NCBI RefSeq assembly: GCF_003254525.1 | Contig: NZ_QFYS01000003.1 | Span: 248,001 to 312,000, forward strand | From: Phenylobacterium kunshanense | GTDB lineage: Bacteria; Pseudomonadota; Alphaproteobacteria; Caulobacterales; Caulobacteraceae | Length of the DNA stretch: 64,000 bases | Direction of reading: 5' to 3' | Shown: positions 15,473-26,365 of the stretch, in pieces | Position numbering within the stretch: position 1 is the stretch's first letter | Layout of the letters: every line of letters begins with the position of its first letter | Program-made: the position numbers and the translations under genes | The notes under the pieces: model-generated | Databases searched by the model: none | The model's input: the letters and a program-made list of their open reading frames with translations, nothing else | What the model was told of the DNA's origin: nothing

Positions 15473-17229
15473 GCCTGGGCCAGCAGACATTCTCCCGTCT
15501 GGGCCTGCCGCGCTGGCTGATCGAGCGGATGTGGGGCCTGGAGCACGCGTTTGAACGGGCCCGTGCATCGGGGCGCGCCGAGGACGACACGCGCCTGCGC
15601 ATCTTCTTCGTCCTGGCGCTGTTCTGCCTCGGCTTCCTCACCCTGGCCATCGGCGCGACCCGGGCGGCCCTCTTCTCCGACGCCAGGGGCGGGGTCGGCG
15701 GCGCGCCGCTGGGCGCCTCTCGCGCCGACCTGGTGGACCGCAATGGCCGCCTGCTGGCCGCGGACCTGCTGCACTACGGTCTCTACGTGGACCCGCGCGA
15801 GATCTGGGACACGGCGGAGACCCGCCGGGCCCTGCTGACGACGCTGCCTGATCTGGATCCGGCCCGGCTGGAGCGGGCCCTGCGCGGCAATCGGCGCATC
15901 TTCGTGCTGGGCGCCCTGACGCCGGCTGACCGCAACCGCGTCCATGCGCTGGGCCTGCCGGGCGTGACCTTCGAACCCGAACAGCGTCGGGTCTATCCGC
16001 TTGGGCCGACGGCCGCGCACGTGATCGGGTTCGCGGACGCGGGCGGCGAGGGCGTCGCCGGCGTCGAGGCGGCCTTCAACGACGAAGTCCGGGGCCTGGC
16101 CCGCAACGGGGGCGTTCTGCCGCTCTCCATCGACCTTCGGGTGCAGGGCGCCCTGGAGGACGAGCTGTGGAAGGCCGTCGCCGAGTTCAAGCCGGTAGGC
16201 GCCGTGGGTCTCGTGACCGACATCCACACGGGAGAAATCCTGGGGATGGCGAGCTGGCCGGTCTATGATCCGAACAAGCCCGGCAAGGCGGGCGTCTACG
16301 CCCAGACGAACCGCGCCGCGGCGACGGTGTTCGAGATGGGCTCGACCTTCAAGGGCTTCACGGTCGCCATCGGCCTCGATGCCGGGATCGCCACGCCCGA
16401 GACGACGTTCGACGCGCGAGAGCCGTACAAGCTCGGCTATCGGACGATCAACGACTACCACGCCGCCCGCAAGGTGCTGACGCTGGTGGAGGTGTTCCAG
16501 CATTCGTCCAACATCGGCACCGCCAAGCTTGGCGTGGGCATCGGCCCCGAGCGGATGGGCAAGTATTTCAATGGCCTGGGCCTGACTTCGCCGGCCAAGG
16601 TGGAACTCATCGAGAGCGCCCGCCCGCTGACCCCGAAGGTGTGGAACGAAGACGCGGTGGCCTCCACCTCGTTCGGGCATGGGATCAATGTCAGCCCGCT
16701 GGCCCTGGCGCGCGCCTACGGTGCGGTGCTCAACGGCGGCAAGCTGATCCCCCTCACGGTCCGCAAGCTGGAACCCGGCGCCAAGGTCGATGGTCCCCGG
16801 GTGATGAGTGAGCGCACCTCGCTGCAGATGCTGTCGATCATGCGCGCCAATGTCGCCGGCGAGGCCGGCAGCGGCCGCTCGGCGAACATCCCGGGCCTTG
16901 CGGTGGGCGGCAAGACGGGCACCGGCGAGAAGTACGACCCGGCGATCCGCGGCTACAACCACCAGCGGCAGGTCTCCTCGTTCGCGGCGGTCTTCCCGAC
17001 CCATGGCCCGATCGACACCAAGCGCTACTTTGTGCTGGTCCTGCTGGACGAGCCGCGAGGCACGGCGGCCTCGGCGGGCTATGCCACCGGCGGCTGGGTC
17101 GCCGCGCCGGCCGCGGGCCGGGTGATCGAGCGCATCGCACCGTTCCTGGGCGTGAACCGGCGTCCGGAACTGGCCCAGGCCATCCCGGTGGACATGGGCG
17201 ACGTCGAAGCCATGGGCGAAGGCCGATGA
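15469..17229 (+). CDS. ftsI: septal peptidoglycan transpeptidase FtsI (PBP3)
   Basis: Class B penicillin-binding protein, 586 aa, that crosslinks septal peptidoglycan in a complex with FtsW. One membrane helix near residues 45-68 anchors it. The catalytic motifs are complete: S292-T-F-K295, S346-S-N348 and K482-T-G484. The order of anchor, pedestal and transpeptidase domain is standard and the length is normal. ATGA overlaps join it to ftsL and murE. Confidence 0.96.
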   Translation: MSLGQQTFSRLGLPRWLIERMWGLEHAFERARASGRAEDDTRLRIFFVLALFCLGFLTLAIGATRAALFSDARGGVGGAPLGASRADLVDRNGRLLAADLLHYGLYVDPREIWDTAETRRALLTTLPDLDPARLERALRGNRRIFVLGALTPADRNRVHALGLPGVTFEPEQRRVYPLGPTAAHVIGFADAGGEGVAGVEAAFNDEVRGLARNGGVLPLSIDLRVQGALEDELWKAVAEFKPVGAVGLVTDIHTGEILGMASWPVYDPNKPGKAGVYAQTNRAAATVFEMGSTFKGFTVAIGLDAGIATPETTFDAREPYKLGYRTINDYHAARKVLTLVEVFQHSSNIGTAKLGVGIGPERMGKYFNGLGLTSPAKVELIESARPLTPKVWNEDAVASTSFGHGINVSPLALARAYGAVLNGGKLIPLTVRKLEPGAKVDGPRVMSERTSLQMLSIMRANVAGEAGSGRSANIPGLAVGGKTGTGEKYDPAIRGYNHQRQVSSFAAVFPTHGPIDTKRYFVLVLLDEPRGTAASAGYATGGWVAAPAAGRVIERIAPFLGVNRRPELAQAIPVDMGDVEAMGEGR

Positions 17230-18680
17230 GCGTCCGCCTGACCCGTCTCGTGAAACGAGATTTCGGGACTGATCCCGAGATCACCGGCGTCACGGCCGAC
17301 AGCCGCAAGGTGAAGCCCGGCTTCCTGTTCGCGGCCCTGCCGGGCTCGAAGGTCGACGGCGCCGTCTTCGCCCAGAAGGCCGTCGAGGCCGGAGCGGCGG
17401 CGGTGATCGCCGACCAGGACCTGAACCTCTCCGTCCCGACCGTGGTCTGCCGCGACCCCCGCCGCGGCTACGCCCTGGCCGCCGCCAACTTCTGGGGCCG
17501 ACAGCCGCAGACCTGCGTGGCGGTGACGGGGACCAACGGCAAGACCTCGGTCGCCAACTTCTGCCGCCAGATGTTCGCCGGCGCGGGCCACGTCTCGGCC
17601 AGCATGGGCACCCTAGGACTGACCGTCTCGCGCCCGGACGGGACCCACGACCAGATCACGCCGCCGGGCCTCACCACGCCCGACGCGGGCGACGTGGCCG
17701 AGCTGCTGATGCGGATCAGTCAGCTCGGCGTGACCCACTTCGCCATGGAGGCGAGCTCGCACGGGATCGACCAGCGTCGGCTGGACGGGGTGCGCCTGGC
17801 GGCGGCGGGGTTCCTGAACCTCACCCAGGACCACCTCGACTACCACGGCGCCATGGACGCCTACATGCGGGCCAAGCTGCGGCTGTTCGAACAGCTCATG
17901 CCCCGCGGCGCAACGGCGGTGCTGAACGCCGACAGCGACGCCTTCCCGTTCTTCGCCGCCGCCTCGGTGGTGTCCGGCCAGCGGGTGATGAGCGTGGGCG
18001 AGACCGGCCAGGCGCTGAAGCTGGTGGAGCGTACCCTGCTGCCGGATGGCCAGCGGCTGTCGATCCGCGCCGACGATCGGATGTGGGACGTGCGCCTGCC
18101 GCTGGCGGGAGGCTTCCAGGCCTCCAACGCGCTGGTGGCCGCGGGCCTTTGCCGGGCTGCGGGCTTGAGCTGGGAGGCGACCTTTGCGGGTCTTGAGGCG
18201 CTGACCGGGGCGCCGGGCCGGCTGCAGCGCGTGGGCGTGGGCCCTCGCGGGGGTGAGGCCTATGTGGACTACGCCCACACGCCAGATGGGCTGGAGACCG
18301 TACTGCTGGCCCTGCGCCCGCACGTGCGGGGCCGGCTGATCGTGGTGTTCGGCGCGGGCGGCGATCGCGACAGGGGCAAGCGCCCGCTGATGGGGCAGGT
18401 GGCGGTCAACCTCGCGGATGTGGCTATCGTCACCGACGACAATCCGCGCTCCGAGGTTCCGGCGGCGATCCGCGCGGATGTGCTGGCCGGCGCCCCTGGC
18501 GCGAAGGAGATCGGCGATCGCCGTGAGGCGATCCGCGCCGCGGCGGACATGCTGCGGGACGGCGACATCCTGGTGGTGGCCGGCAAGGGCCACGAGCAGG
18601 GCCAGATCGTGGGCGACGTGGTCCACCCCTTCGACGACGTGCAGGAGACGGCCAAGGCGCTGGAGCTGGTCCATGGCTGA
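17226..18680 (+). CDS. murE: UDP-MurNAc-tripeptide synthetase (meso-diaminopimelate adding) MurE
   Basis: Cytoplasmic Mur ligase, 484 aa, that adds meso-diaminopimelate to UDP-MurNAc-L-Ala-D-Glu. The ATP-binding loop is TGTNGKTS (K106). The DNPR motif at residues 405-408 specifies meso-DAP rather than lysine. Overlaps ftsI by 4 nt and murF by 8 nt. Confidence 0.96.
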   Translation: MSVRLTRLVKRDFGTDPEITGVTADSRKVKPGFLFAALPGSKVDGAVFAQKAVEAGAAAVIADQDLNLSVPTVVCRDPRRGYALAAANFWGRQPQTCVAVTGTNGKTSVANFCRQMFAGAGHVSASMGTLGLTVSRPDGTHDQITPPGLTTPDAGDVAELLMRISQLGVTHFAMEASSHGIDQRRLDGVRLAAAGFLNLTQDHLDYHGAMDAYMRAKLRLFEQLMPRGATAVLNADSDAFPFFAAASVVSGQRVMSVGETGQALKLVERTLLPDGQRLSIRADDRMWDVRLPLAGGFQASNALVAAGLCRAAGLSWEATFAGLEALTGAPGRLQRVGVGPRGGEAYVDYAHTPDGLETVLLALRPHVRGRLIVVFGAGGDRDRGKRPLMGQVAVNLADVAIVTDDNPRSEVPAAIRADVLAGAPGAKEIGDRREAIRAAADMLRDGDILVVAGKGHEQGQIVGDVVHPFDDVQETAKALELVHG

Positions 18681-20070
18681 TGCGACCGTCCCGCTCTGGA
18701 CATCGGACGAAATCGCCAGGGCGACAGGCGGGGCGGCGAGCGGACGGTTCACGGCGGGGGGCGTGTCGATCGACACCCGCAGCCTGGAGCCTGGCGATCT
18801 GTTCGTGGCGCTGGCCGGCGTCCGGGACGGCCACGAGTTCGTCGCCCAGGCGATGGCGAACGGGGCGGCCGGTGCGCTGGTCTCGCGGGATGTCGGGACG
18901 CCGGCGGTAAAGGTCTCCGACACCCTGGCGGCCCTGGAAAAGCTCGGCCTCGCGGCCCGCGAGCGCGCGGTGAAGGCGCGGCGCGGCGCCGTAACCGGCT
19001 CGGTGGGCAAGACCTCGGTGACCCAGGCGATCATGGCTGGCCTCAAGCTGGCCGGGCCGGCGCACTCGTCGGTGAAGAGCTACAACAACCACATTGGCGT
19101 GCCGCTGACCCTGGCCCGGATGCCGGCGGCGACCGAACGGGCGGTGTTCGAGATCGGCATGAACCACGCCGATGAGATCCGGCCGCTGACGCGGATGGTC
19201 CGGCCCCACGTCGTGGTGGTGACCACCGTCGGGCCGGTGCACACCGAGAATTTCCCGGACGGGGAGACCGGCGTCGCCCGCGCCAAGGCGGAGATCTTCG
19301 AGGGGCTGGAGCCCGGCGGTGTCGCCATCCTCAACGCCGACAACCGCTGGTTCGAGCTGCTGGCCGGCGAAGCACGCAAGGCTGGCGCGAAGGTGCTGAG
19401 TTTCGGAACCGGCGAGGCGTGCGACGCCCGGTTGATCGATTTCCAGGTTCCGGCAGGCCACGCGGTGATCCAGGCGCGCCTGCACGGCAAGGCGCTGGAT
19501 TTCCCGATCCTGCAGACCGGCCTGCACTGGGGCCTCAACAGCATGGCCGTGCTGCTGATGCTGGAGGCGCTGAACGTCGACCTCGACAGGTCGCTGGCGG
19601 CGCTGGGCTCATTCGAGCCCCTGGCCGGCCGTGGGGCGGAAAGCACGGTCGCGATGCCCGGCGGCGCCTACACGCTGATCGACGAGAGCTACAACGCCAA
19701 CCCGATCTCCATGGCCTCGGCCATCCGCACCCTGGGCGCCCGGACGACCGCCGGACGGCGGATCGTCGCCCTGACCGACATGCTGGAGCTGGGCCCCGAT
19801 GCCCTCGCCTTCCACGCCGGCCTGGCCGAGCCGCTGGAGGCTGCGTCAATCGACCTCGTCTTCTGCGCCGGTCCTCTGATGAAATCCCTCTGGGACGCCC
19901 TTCCGCCGACTCGGCGCGGCGGCTACGCCGAAACGGCGGCGGAGCTCGCGCCGCAGGTCGTCCGAGCCGCAGAGCCCGGCGACGTGGTGATGGTGAAGGG
20001 GTCGAACGGGTCGAAGGCCGGGCTGATCGCCCAGGCCCTGCTCGCGCGCGATCCCGGGGAGGCGCGCTGA
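18673..20070 (+). CDS. murF: UDP-MurNAc-tripeptide--D-Ala-D-Ala ligase MurF
   Basis: Adds the D-Ala-D-Ala dipeptide made by Ddl to complete the UDP-MurNAc-pentapeptide. 465 aa. P-loop TGSVGKTS with K113; [12 protein letters not shown] and [11 protein letters not shown] are MurF hallmarks. ATG 18673 is chosen because the family N-terminus (W..DEIA.ATGG) begins there; it overlaps murE by 8 nt and shares one base with the mraY start. Confidence 0.96.
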   Translation: MADATVPLWTSDEIARATGGAASGRFTAGGVSIDTRSLEPGDLFVALAGVRDGHEFVAQAMANGAAGALVSRDVGTPAVKVSDTLAALEKLGLAARERAVKARRGAVTGSVGKTSVTQAIMAGLKLAGPAHSSVKSYNNHIGVPLTLARMPAATERAVFEIGMNHADEIRPLTRMVRPHVVVVTTVGPVHTENFPDGETGVARAKAEIFEGLEPGGVAILNADNRWFELLAGEARKAGAKVLSFGTGEACDARLIDFQVPAGHAVIQARLHGKALDFPILQTGLHWGLNSMAVLLMLEALNVDLDRSLAALGSFEPLAGRGAESTVAMPGGAYTLIDESYNANPISMASAIRTLGARTTAGRRIVALTDMLELGPDALAFHAGLAEPLEAASIDLVFCAGPLMKSLWDALPPTRRGGYAETAAELAPQVVRAAEPGDVVMVKGSNGSKAGLIAQALLARDPGEAR

Positions 20071-21179
20071 TGTTCTACTGGCTGTATCTGGCGTTCGCCT
20101 CGACGCACTACGTGCCCGTCCTCAACCTCTTGAAGTACCAGACGACCCGGACGGGGCTCGCGATCGTGACCGCGCAGTTCGTGGTCGTGCTCATGGGATC
20201 CCGCTTCATCCGCTGGATGCAGGCCAAGCAGGGCAAGGGCCAGCCGATCCGCGCCGAGGGCATCGAGCGCCACGTGATCGAGAAAGCCGGCACCCCCACA
20301 ATGGGCGGGGTGATGATCCTTGCCGGCCTGTTCGCCGGCACGCTGCTGTGGGCGGACCTGTCGAGCGTCTATGTCTGGGCCGTGCTGCTCGTCACCGGCG
20401 GCTATGGCCTGCTGGGCTTCACCGACGACTACGCCAAGGTCACCAAGCAATCGACGGCTGGCGTATCGGGCAAGGTGCGCCTTGTGCTGGAGGTGGCCAT
20501 CGCGATGGCGGCCATCACCCTGATCATCGTCATGGCGCCCAAGCCGCCCCAGAATCCGGAACTCCTGACCTCGGTGACCTTCCCGATCTTCAAGCAGTAC
20601 TTCATCGATCTCTCGTGGGGCTATCTGCTCTTCGGGGCCTTCATCATCGTCGGGGCGGCGAACGCCGTGAACTTCACCGACGGTCTCGACGGCCTGGCGA
20701 CCGTGCCGGTGATGATCGCCGCCGCCGCCTATGGGCTCATCGCCTATCTGGTCGGGAACTTCGTTTTCTCGAACTACCTGCAGCTCCATTTCGTCCCCGG
20801 GGTGGGCGAACTGGCGGTGTTCTGCGGGGCGGTGCTCGGCGCCGGCCTGGGCTTCCTCTGGTACAACGCCCCGCCGGCGAAGATCTTCATGGGCGACACC
20901 GGCTCGCTGGCGCTGGGCGGCGCCGTGGGCGCGATCGCCGTGGCGACGCGGCACGAGATCGTGCTCGGGATCATCGGCGGCCTGTTCGTGGCCGAGACCC
21001 TGTCGGTGATCATCCAGGTCTTCTGGTTCAAGCGCACGGGCCGCCGGATCTTCCTGATGGCGCCGGTGCACCATCACTTCGAGAAGCTGGGCTGGTCGGA
21101 ATCCACCGTGGTGATCCGGTTCTGGATCGTGGCGGTCATGCTGGCGCTGCTTGGCCTCGCCACCTTGAAACTGCGCTAG
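20070..21179 (+). CDS. mraY: phospho-MurNAc-pentapeptide transferase MraY
   Basis: Polytopic inner-membrane enzyme, 369 aa with about ten helices, transferring phospho-MurNAc-pentapeptide to undecaprenyl phosphate to make lipid I. Signatures: [19 protein letters not shown] (metal-binding aspartates), [13 protein letters not shown] and the cytoplasmic APVHHHFE histidine cluster. Starts at ATG 20070 within TGATG, sharing the A of the murF stop. Confidence 0.97.
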   Translation: MFYWLYLAFASTHYVPVLNLLKYQTTRTGLAIVTAQFVVVLMGSRFIRWMQAKQGKGQPIRAEGIERHVIEKAGTPTMGGVMILAGLFAGTLLWADLSSVYVWAVLLVTGGYGLLGFTDDYAKVTKQSTAGVSGKVRLVLEVAIAMAAITLIIVMAPKPPQNPELLTSVTFPIFKQYFIDLSWGYLLFGAFIIVGAANAVNFTDGLDGLATVPVMIAAAAYGLIAYLVGNFVFSNYLQLHFVPGVGELAVFCGAVLGAGLGFLWYNAPPAKIFMGDTGSLALGGAVGAIAVATRHEIVLGIIGGLFVAETLSVIIQVFWFKRTGRRIFLMAPVHHHFEKLGWSESTVVIRFWIVAVMLALLGLATLKLR

Positions 21180-21198
21180 GGAGGGCGGTCGGCGCGTC

Positions 21199-22614
21199 AT
21201 GATCCCGGTCCGCGGCTTCGAAGGGAAGACCGTCGCCGTGTTCGGTCTGGCCCGCACGGGCCTGGCCGCGGCGCGCGCCCTCCTGGCCGGCGGGGCCAAG
21301 GTGGCGCTGTGGGACGACAAGCCCGCGACGCGGGAGGCCGCGGCCGCCGAGGGGTTCCAACTCACCGATCTGACCGCCGCCGACTGGTCGCAATTCGACG
21401 CCCTGATGCTGTCCCCGGGCGTGCCGCTGACGCATCCCAAGCCGCACTGGACGGTGGAGAAGGCGAAGACCGCCGGCGTCGAGATCCTCGGTGACATCGA
21501 GCTCTTCGCCCGGACCGTGAACGCGGCCCCCGAGCACAAGCGGCCTAAGGTGGTGGCGATCACGGGCACCAACGGCAAGTCCACGACCACGGCCCTGATC
21601 GGCCACATCTGCCGCGAGGCCGGCCGTGACACCCGGGTCGGCGGCAACATCGGTCTGGGCGTCCTCAGCCTCGACGACATGCACGGCGGCGCCGTCTACG
21701 TCCTGGAGCTGTCGTCGTATCAGCTCGACCTGACCACGAGCCTGAAGGCCGACGTGGCGGTGATCCTCAACATCTCGCCCGATCATCTGGAGCGGCACGG
21801 GACGATGGAGAACTACGTCGCGGCCAAGCGGCGGATACTGCTCAACCAGGGGAAGGGCGACACCGCGGTCATCGGCGTCGACGATGCCTGCGGCCAGCGG
21901 ATCTGCACCGAGATCACGGCCGCGAACTGTCGGACCATCGTGCCGATCTCGGCCAGCAAGGCCATGAGCCGCGGGATCTACGCGCTGGATGGCCTGCTCT
22001 ACGACGCCTCGGGAGACCGCGCCGCCGAGGTGGCCGACCTGAAGCGCGCCCGCTCGCTGCCGGGCCGCCACAACTGGCAGAACGCCGCCGCGGCGTTCGC
22101 CGCTGCCAAGGGACTGGGCATCGATCCAGCGGTTGCGGCCCGGGCGCTGATGACCTTCCCCGGCCTTGCCCACCGCATGGAGACGGTCGCCCTGATCGGT
22201 CGGGTGCGCTTCGTGAACGACAGCAAGGCGACCAACGCGGACGCCGCGCGCCAGGCCCTGTCCAGCTATCCGCAGGTCTACTGGATCGCGGGCGGCCAGC
22301 CGAAGACCGGCGGCATCGACGACCTGGCCGACCTCTTTCCGCGCGTGACCAAGGCCTATCTGGTGGGCGAGGCGGAGGACGCGTTCGCCAGCACGCTGGA
22401 GGGCAAAGCCCCGGCGGTGAAGTGCGGAACCATCGAGGCCGCTGCCCGGGCCGCCTATGCCGACGCCGCCGCGAGCGGCAAGGACGCCATCGTCCTGCTG
22501 TCGCCCGCCTGCGCCTCGTTCGACCAGTTCGCGGATTTCGAACAGCGCGGCGAGGCCTTCCGCGCCGCCGCCCAGGCGATCGCCGCCGGCCGCACGACGG
22601 AGGGGGCCATATGA
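21199..22614 (+). CDS. murD: UDP-MurNAc-L-alanine--D-glutamate ligase MurD
   Basis: Cytoplasmic Mur ligase, 471 aa, adding D-Glu. N-terminal UDP-binding Rossmann motif (VFGLARTGLAAARAL), ATP-binding loop TGTNGKST with K127, and LSSYQLD plus LNISPDHLERHG blocks typical of MurD. It follows mraY by 19 bases and overlaps ftsW by ATGA. Confidence 0.96.
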   Translation: MIPVRGFEGKTVAVFGLARTGLAAARALLAGGAKVALWDDKPATREAAAAEGFQLTDLTAADWSQFDALMLSPGVPLTHPKPHWTVEKAKTAGVEILGDIELFARTVNAAPEHKRPKVVAITGTNGKSTTTALIGHICREAGRDTRVGGNIGLGVLSLDDMHGGAVYVLELSSYQLDLTTSLKADVAVILNISPDHLERHGTMENYVAAKRRILLNQGKGDTAVIGVDDACGQRICTEITAANCRTIVPISASKAMSRGIYALDGLLYDASGDRAAEVADLKRARSLPGRHNWQNAAAAFAAAKGLGIDPAVAARALMTFPGLAHRMETVALIGRVRFVNDSKATNADAARQALSSYPQVYWIAGGQPKTGGIDDLADLFPRVTKAYLVGEAEDAFASTLEGKAPAVKCGTIEAAARAAYADAAASGKDAIVLLSPACASFDQFADFEQRGEAFRAAAQAIAAGRTTEGAI

Positions 22615-23786
22615 AGCCGGTCAGCCACGCTCACGCCTTCGCCCGCTCCGACCGCTCCCCGCTGGGCGTCTGGTGGTGGACGGTCGACCGCTGGATGCTG
22701 GGCGTCGTGGCCCTGCTGATCGGCATCGGCGTCCTGATGTCGTTCGCCGCCAGCCCGGCGGCTGCGGCGCGGATGAACATCGGCGATCCGTTCCACTTCG
22801 CGGTCCGGCAGTGCGTCTTCGCGGGCGCGGCCGCCTTCGTGCTGCTGACCATCTCGATGCTGGACGTGAAGGGCGTGCGCCGCGCGGCGTTCTTCATCTG
22901 GCTGTTCGCCATCGCGGTGATGATCGCCCTGCCGTTCATCGGACACAGCGCCAAGGGAGCGACCCGCTGGCTGCAGTTCGGCAGCTTCACCTTCCAGCCG
23001 TCGGAGTACATGAAACCGGCGCTGATCATCCTCGTGGCCTGGATGTTCGCCGAGGGTCAGAAGGGCCAGGGCGTTCCGGGGGTTTCGATCGCCTTCGGGC
23101 TCTATGCGATCTCCGTCGGGCTCTTGCTGATCCAGCCGGACGTGGGGCAGACGGTGCTGATTACCGTGGCCTTCGGGGCGGCCTTCTGGATGGCGGGCGT
23201 GCCGATGTCGTGGGTGATGCTGCTCGGGGCGACGGCCATTGCCGGCCTGTCCTCGACCTATTTCCTGTTCCCGCACGTGGCCAGCCGCGTCGACCGCTTC
23301 CTCAGCCCGGACAAGGCCGACACCCACCAGGTGGACCGCGCGGCCGAGGCCATCTCCGCCGGCGGCTTCTTCGGGCGCGGCCCGGGGGAGGGCGTGATGA
23401 AGCGCCACGTGCCCGATCTGCACACCGACTTCATCTATTCGGTCGGCGCGGAGGAGTATGGCCTGATCTTCAGCCTGCTGCTGGTCGCGCTGTTCGGCTT
23501 CGTCGTGGTCCGCGGCCTCTATCGCGCCATGAAGCTGAGCGATCCGTTCGAGCAGGTGGCGGCCGCGGGGCTGTTCGTGCTCGTGGGGCAGCAGGCGATC
23601 ATCAACGTGGCCGTGAATCTGAACCTGATCCCGACCAAGGGGATGACGCTGCCCTTCATCAGCTATGGCGGCTCGTCGATGCTGGCCATGGGCCTGACCA
23701 TGGGCCTTGCCCTGGCGCTGACGCGGCGCCGGCCGGGCGCCTACACCCCCACCGAAGGCCTCGCCAAGGCCGGCGCGTACGCTTAG
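22611..23786 (+). CDS. ftsW: septal peptidoglycan glycosyltransferase FtsW
   Basis: SEDS-family polymerase, 391 aa with about ten membrane helices, that polymerises lipid II at the septum with FtsI. Motifs: ATRWLQFGSFTFQPSE, LIQPDVGQTVL, DFIYSVGAEEYGL (the aspartate region needed for polymerase activity) and LPFISYGGSSM. ATG 22611 in an ATGA overlap with murD is preferred to upstream frames. Confidence 0.95.
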   Translation: MKPVSHAHAFARSDRSPLGVWWWTVDRWMLGVVALLIGIGVLMSFAASPAAAARMNIGDPFHFAVRQCVFAGAAAFVLLTISMLDVKGVRRAAFFIWLFAIAVMIALPFIGHSAKGATRWLQFGSFTFQPSEYMKPALIILVAWMFAEGQKGQGVPGVSIAFGLYAISVGLLLIQPDVGQTVLITVAFGAAFWMAGVPMSWVMLLGATAIAGLSSTYFLFPHVASRVDRFLSPDKADTHQVDRAAEAISAGGFFGRGPGEGVMKRHVPDLHTDFIYSVGAEEYGLIFSLLLVALFGFVVVRGLYRAMKLSDPFEQVAAAGLFVLVGQQAIINVAVNLNLIPTKGMTLPFISYGGSSMLAMGLTMGLALALTRRRPGAYTPTEGLAKAGAYA

Positions 23787-23799
23787 AGGCGCCAGACCC

Positions 23800-24897
23800 A
23801 TGCGCAAGATCGCCGTCGTCGCCGCCGGAGGAACCGGTGGACATCTGTTTCCCGCCCAGGCGCTGGCCGAGGCGCTGATCGCGCGCGGCTGGGGCATCCT
23901 GCTGGCCTCGGACGAGCGCGTCGCCGGCCTGGCCCAGGATTTCCCCGCCGAACGCCGCATCGGCCTTTCCGCCGCCACCTTCAAGCCTGGCGACCCGGTG
24001 GGGATGCTTCGTGCCGGTCTCGCCGTGACGCGCGGGGCGCTGCAGGCGCGGGCGGTCTTCCGCGAGGTCGGCCCGGATGTGGTGGTGGGCTTCGGCGGCT
24101 ATCCGTCGGCGCCTGCGCTGGTGGCCGCGATCATGGACCGCCGTCCGACCGTCATCCACGAGCAGAACGCGGTGATGGGCCGGGCCAATCGGTTCCTCGC
24201 GCCGCATGTGAAGACGGTGGCCTGCGCGTTCCCGACGCTCGCGAAGGCGCCGAAGGGCGTGGCCGAGCGGGCGAAGGTGGTGGGCAATCCTGTGCGCCCG
24301 CCGATCCGGGCGTTGGCGGAGCTGCCCTACGTCGCGCCAGAGCCCGATGGACAGATCCGCCTGCTGGTCACCGGCGGAAGCCAGGGCGCCCGGCTGCTGT
24401 CGGAACTGGTGCCGGAAGCCATCAAGGCCCTGCCTGAAGACCTGCGCCGCCGGCTGGTGGTCCAGCAGCAGACCCGGGCCGAAAGCATGAACACCGCCCG
24501 CCGGGCCTATCGCGACGCCCTGGTGGACGCGGAGATCGCGCCCTTCTTCCGCGACATCGCCGGGCGCCTTCGCGATGCGCACCTGGTGATCGGCCGATCG
24601 GGCGCGGGCAGCGTCTGCGAGTTCGCCGTGGCGGGCAAACCGTCGATCCTGGTCCCTTTGGCCATCGCCATCGACGACGACCAGGGCCAGAACGCCAAGC
24701 TGCTCGCGGACGTGGGCGGCGCCGAGGTGGCGCGGGAGCACCAGCTCACCGTCGACAGCCTGGCCAAGGCGCTGGAGACGTTGCTGAACAACCCGGCGCG
24801 CCTGGCCCGCATGGCGGCGGCGGCCCGCTCGGTCGCCATTCCCGACGCCGCCGAGCGCCTTGCCGACGTCGTCGAGGAGACGGCGGCCAAGCGCTGA
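23800..24897 (+). CDS. murG: lipid II synthase MurG (GlcNAc transferase)
   Basis: Peripheral inner-membrane GT28 glycosyltransferase, 365 aa, adding GlcNAc to lipid I. N-terminal AAGGTGGHLFPAQAL loop, GFGGYPS, HEQNAVMG, and the C-terminal GGSQGARLLSELVPEA donor-binding motif are all present. It follows ftsW by 13 bases; a stem-loop separates it from murC. Confidence 0.97.
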   Translation: MRKIAVVAAGGTGGHLFPAQALAEALIARGWGILLASDERVAGLAQDFPAERRIGLSAATFKPGDPVGMLRAGLAVTRGALQARAVFREVGPDVVVGFGGYPSAPALVAAIMDRRPTVIHEQNAVMGRANRFLAPHVKTVACAFPTLAKAPKGVAERAKVVGNPVRPPIRALAELPYVAPEPDGQIRLLVTGGSQGARLLSELVPEAIKALPEDLRRRLVVQQQTRAESMNTARRAYRDALVDAEIAPFFRDIAGRLRDAHLVIGRSGAGSVCEFAVAGKPSILVPLAIAIDDDQGQNAKLLADVGGAEVAREHQLTVDSLAKALETLLNNPARLARMAAAARSVAIPDAAERLADVVEETAAKR

Positions 24898-24932
24898 GGA
24901 CGCGCCCCTTCCGCAACGCCGGGAAGCGTCCT
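24897..24932 (+). other. stem-loop between murG and murC
   Basis: AGGACGC (24897-24903) pairs with GCGTCCT (24926-24932), with further inner pairing of TTCCG and CGGGAA. There is no U-tract. It occupies most of the 46-base gap and ends 11 bases before the murC ATG, so it may tune murC translation or mRNA stability. Confidence 0.45.
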
Positions 24933-24943
24933 AGGACTGCGAC

Positions 24944-26365
24944 ATGAACCGTCGTCCAGTCCCCTTCGAGATCGGCCCCGTGCACTTCATCGGCATCGGG
25001 GGCATCGGCATGAGCGGCATCGCCGAGATCATGATGCGCACCGGCTATACGGTGCAGGGCTCGGACGCAAAGGCCAGCGCCAACACCGAGCGGCTTGAAA
25101 AGCTGGGCGCGAAGATCTTCATCGGCCACGACCCGGCGAACGTCGAGGGGGCCTATGCGGTCGTCTATTCCACGGCCGTGAAGCCCGATAATCCGGAGAT
25201 GGTCGCCGCTCGGGAGAAGCGGCTGCCGCTCGTTCGCCGGGCAGAGATGCTGGCCGAGCTGATGCGGCTCCAGTTTTCGGTGGCTGTGGGCGGCACGCAC
25301 GGGAAGACGACCACCACCTCGATGATCGCCTCCCTTCTGGACGCCGGCGGCCTGGACCCCACGGTGGTCAACGGCGGCATCATCAACGCCTACGGGACCA
25401 ATGCGAAGGTCGGCTCTGGCGACTGGATCGTGGTGGAGGCGGACGAGAGCGACGGCACCTTCCTGAAGCTGAAGTCCACCTGTGCGGTCGTCACAAACAT
25501 CGACCCCGAGCACCTCGACCACTACGGCGAGTTCGAGGCCGTGAAAAAGGCCTTCCGCGACTTCGTGGAGAACATCCCGTTCTACGGCTTCGCGGCGATC
25601 TGCACCGATCACCCCGAGGTGCTGGCCATGGCCTCGCGGGTCGAGAACCGCCGCCTGGTCACCTATGGCGTCAATCCGCAGGCCGAGGTGCGGGCCGAGA
25701 ACATCCGCATGGGCCCGGACGGCGCACGCTATGACGCGGTGATCCGGCCCCGTGAGGGCGAACCTCTGCGCTACGCCGACCTGCACCTCCCGATGGCCGG
25801 CCACCACAATGTGCTGAACTCCCTGGCCGCCGTGGCGGTGGCCCGTGAGCTCGGCCTGGATGAGGCTGCGATCCGCAAGGGTCTGGCCGAGTTCGGCGGC
25901 GTGAAGCGGCGCTTCACCACCACCGGCGTGGCGAACGGGGTCCGGGTCGTCGACGACTATGGCCATCACCCGGTGGAGATCGCCTCGGTGCTCAAGGCCG
26001 CCCGCGCGGTGACCGAGGGCAAGGTCGTCGCCGTGGTGCAGCCGCACCGCTACACCCGCCTGCGCGACCTGTTCGACGAGTTCAGCGCCTGTTTCGCCGA
26101 CGCCGACGTGGTGCTGGTGGCCGACGTCTATGCCGCGGGCGAACAGCCGATCGAGGGCGTCAGCAAGGACAGCCTGGTGGACGGCCTGCGCCGCTACGGC
26201 CACCGCCGGGCGCTGCCGCTGGGCTCGCCGGCTGAGCTGGCGGCGCTGGTGAAGGCCGAGACCGCGCCGGGCGACCTCGTGGTGCTGCTGGGCGCCGGCG
26301 ACATCACGAGCTGGGCTTACGCCCTGCCGGGAGAGCTGGAAGCCCTGGGCAAGGCGGGCGCATGA
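24944..26365 (+). CDS. murC: UDP-MurNAc--L-alanine ligase MurC
   Basis: First Mur ligase of the pathway, 473 aa. N-terminal [17 protein letters not shown] Rossmann motif, ATP loop [10 protein letters not shown] with K121, EADESDGTF and DYGHHPVEI blocks. Standard length. Ends in an ATGA overlap with murB. Position after murG is the usual dcw order. Confidence 0.97.
   Translation: MNRRPVPFEIGPVHFIGIGGIGMSGIAEIMMRTGYTVQGSDAKASANTERLEKLGAKIFIGHDPANVEGAYAVVYSTAVKPDNPEMVAAREKRLPLVRRAEMLAELMRLQFSVAVGGTHGKTTTTSMIASLLDAGGLDPTVVNGGIINAYGTNAKVGSGDWIVVEADESDGTFLKLKSTCAVVTNIDPEHLDHYGEFEAVKKAFRDFVENIPFYGFAAICTDHPEVLAMASRVENRRLVTYGVNPQAEVRAENIRMGPDGARYDAVIRPREGEPLRYADLHLPMAGHHNVLNSLAAVAVARELGLDEAAIRKGLAEFGGVKRRFTTTGVANGVRVVDDYGHHPVEIASVLKAARAVTEGKVVAVVQPHRYTRLRDLFDEFSACFADADVVLVADVYAAGEQPIEGVSKDSLVDGLRRYGHRRALPLGSPAELAALVKAETAPGDLVVLLGAGDITSWAYALPGELEALGKAGA

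Noticed and set aside
18418-18672. Longer MurF start
   Set aside because: The upstream codons are antiphase to murE and not MurF-like; ATG 18673 begins the family sequence.
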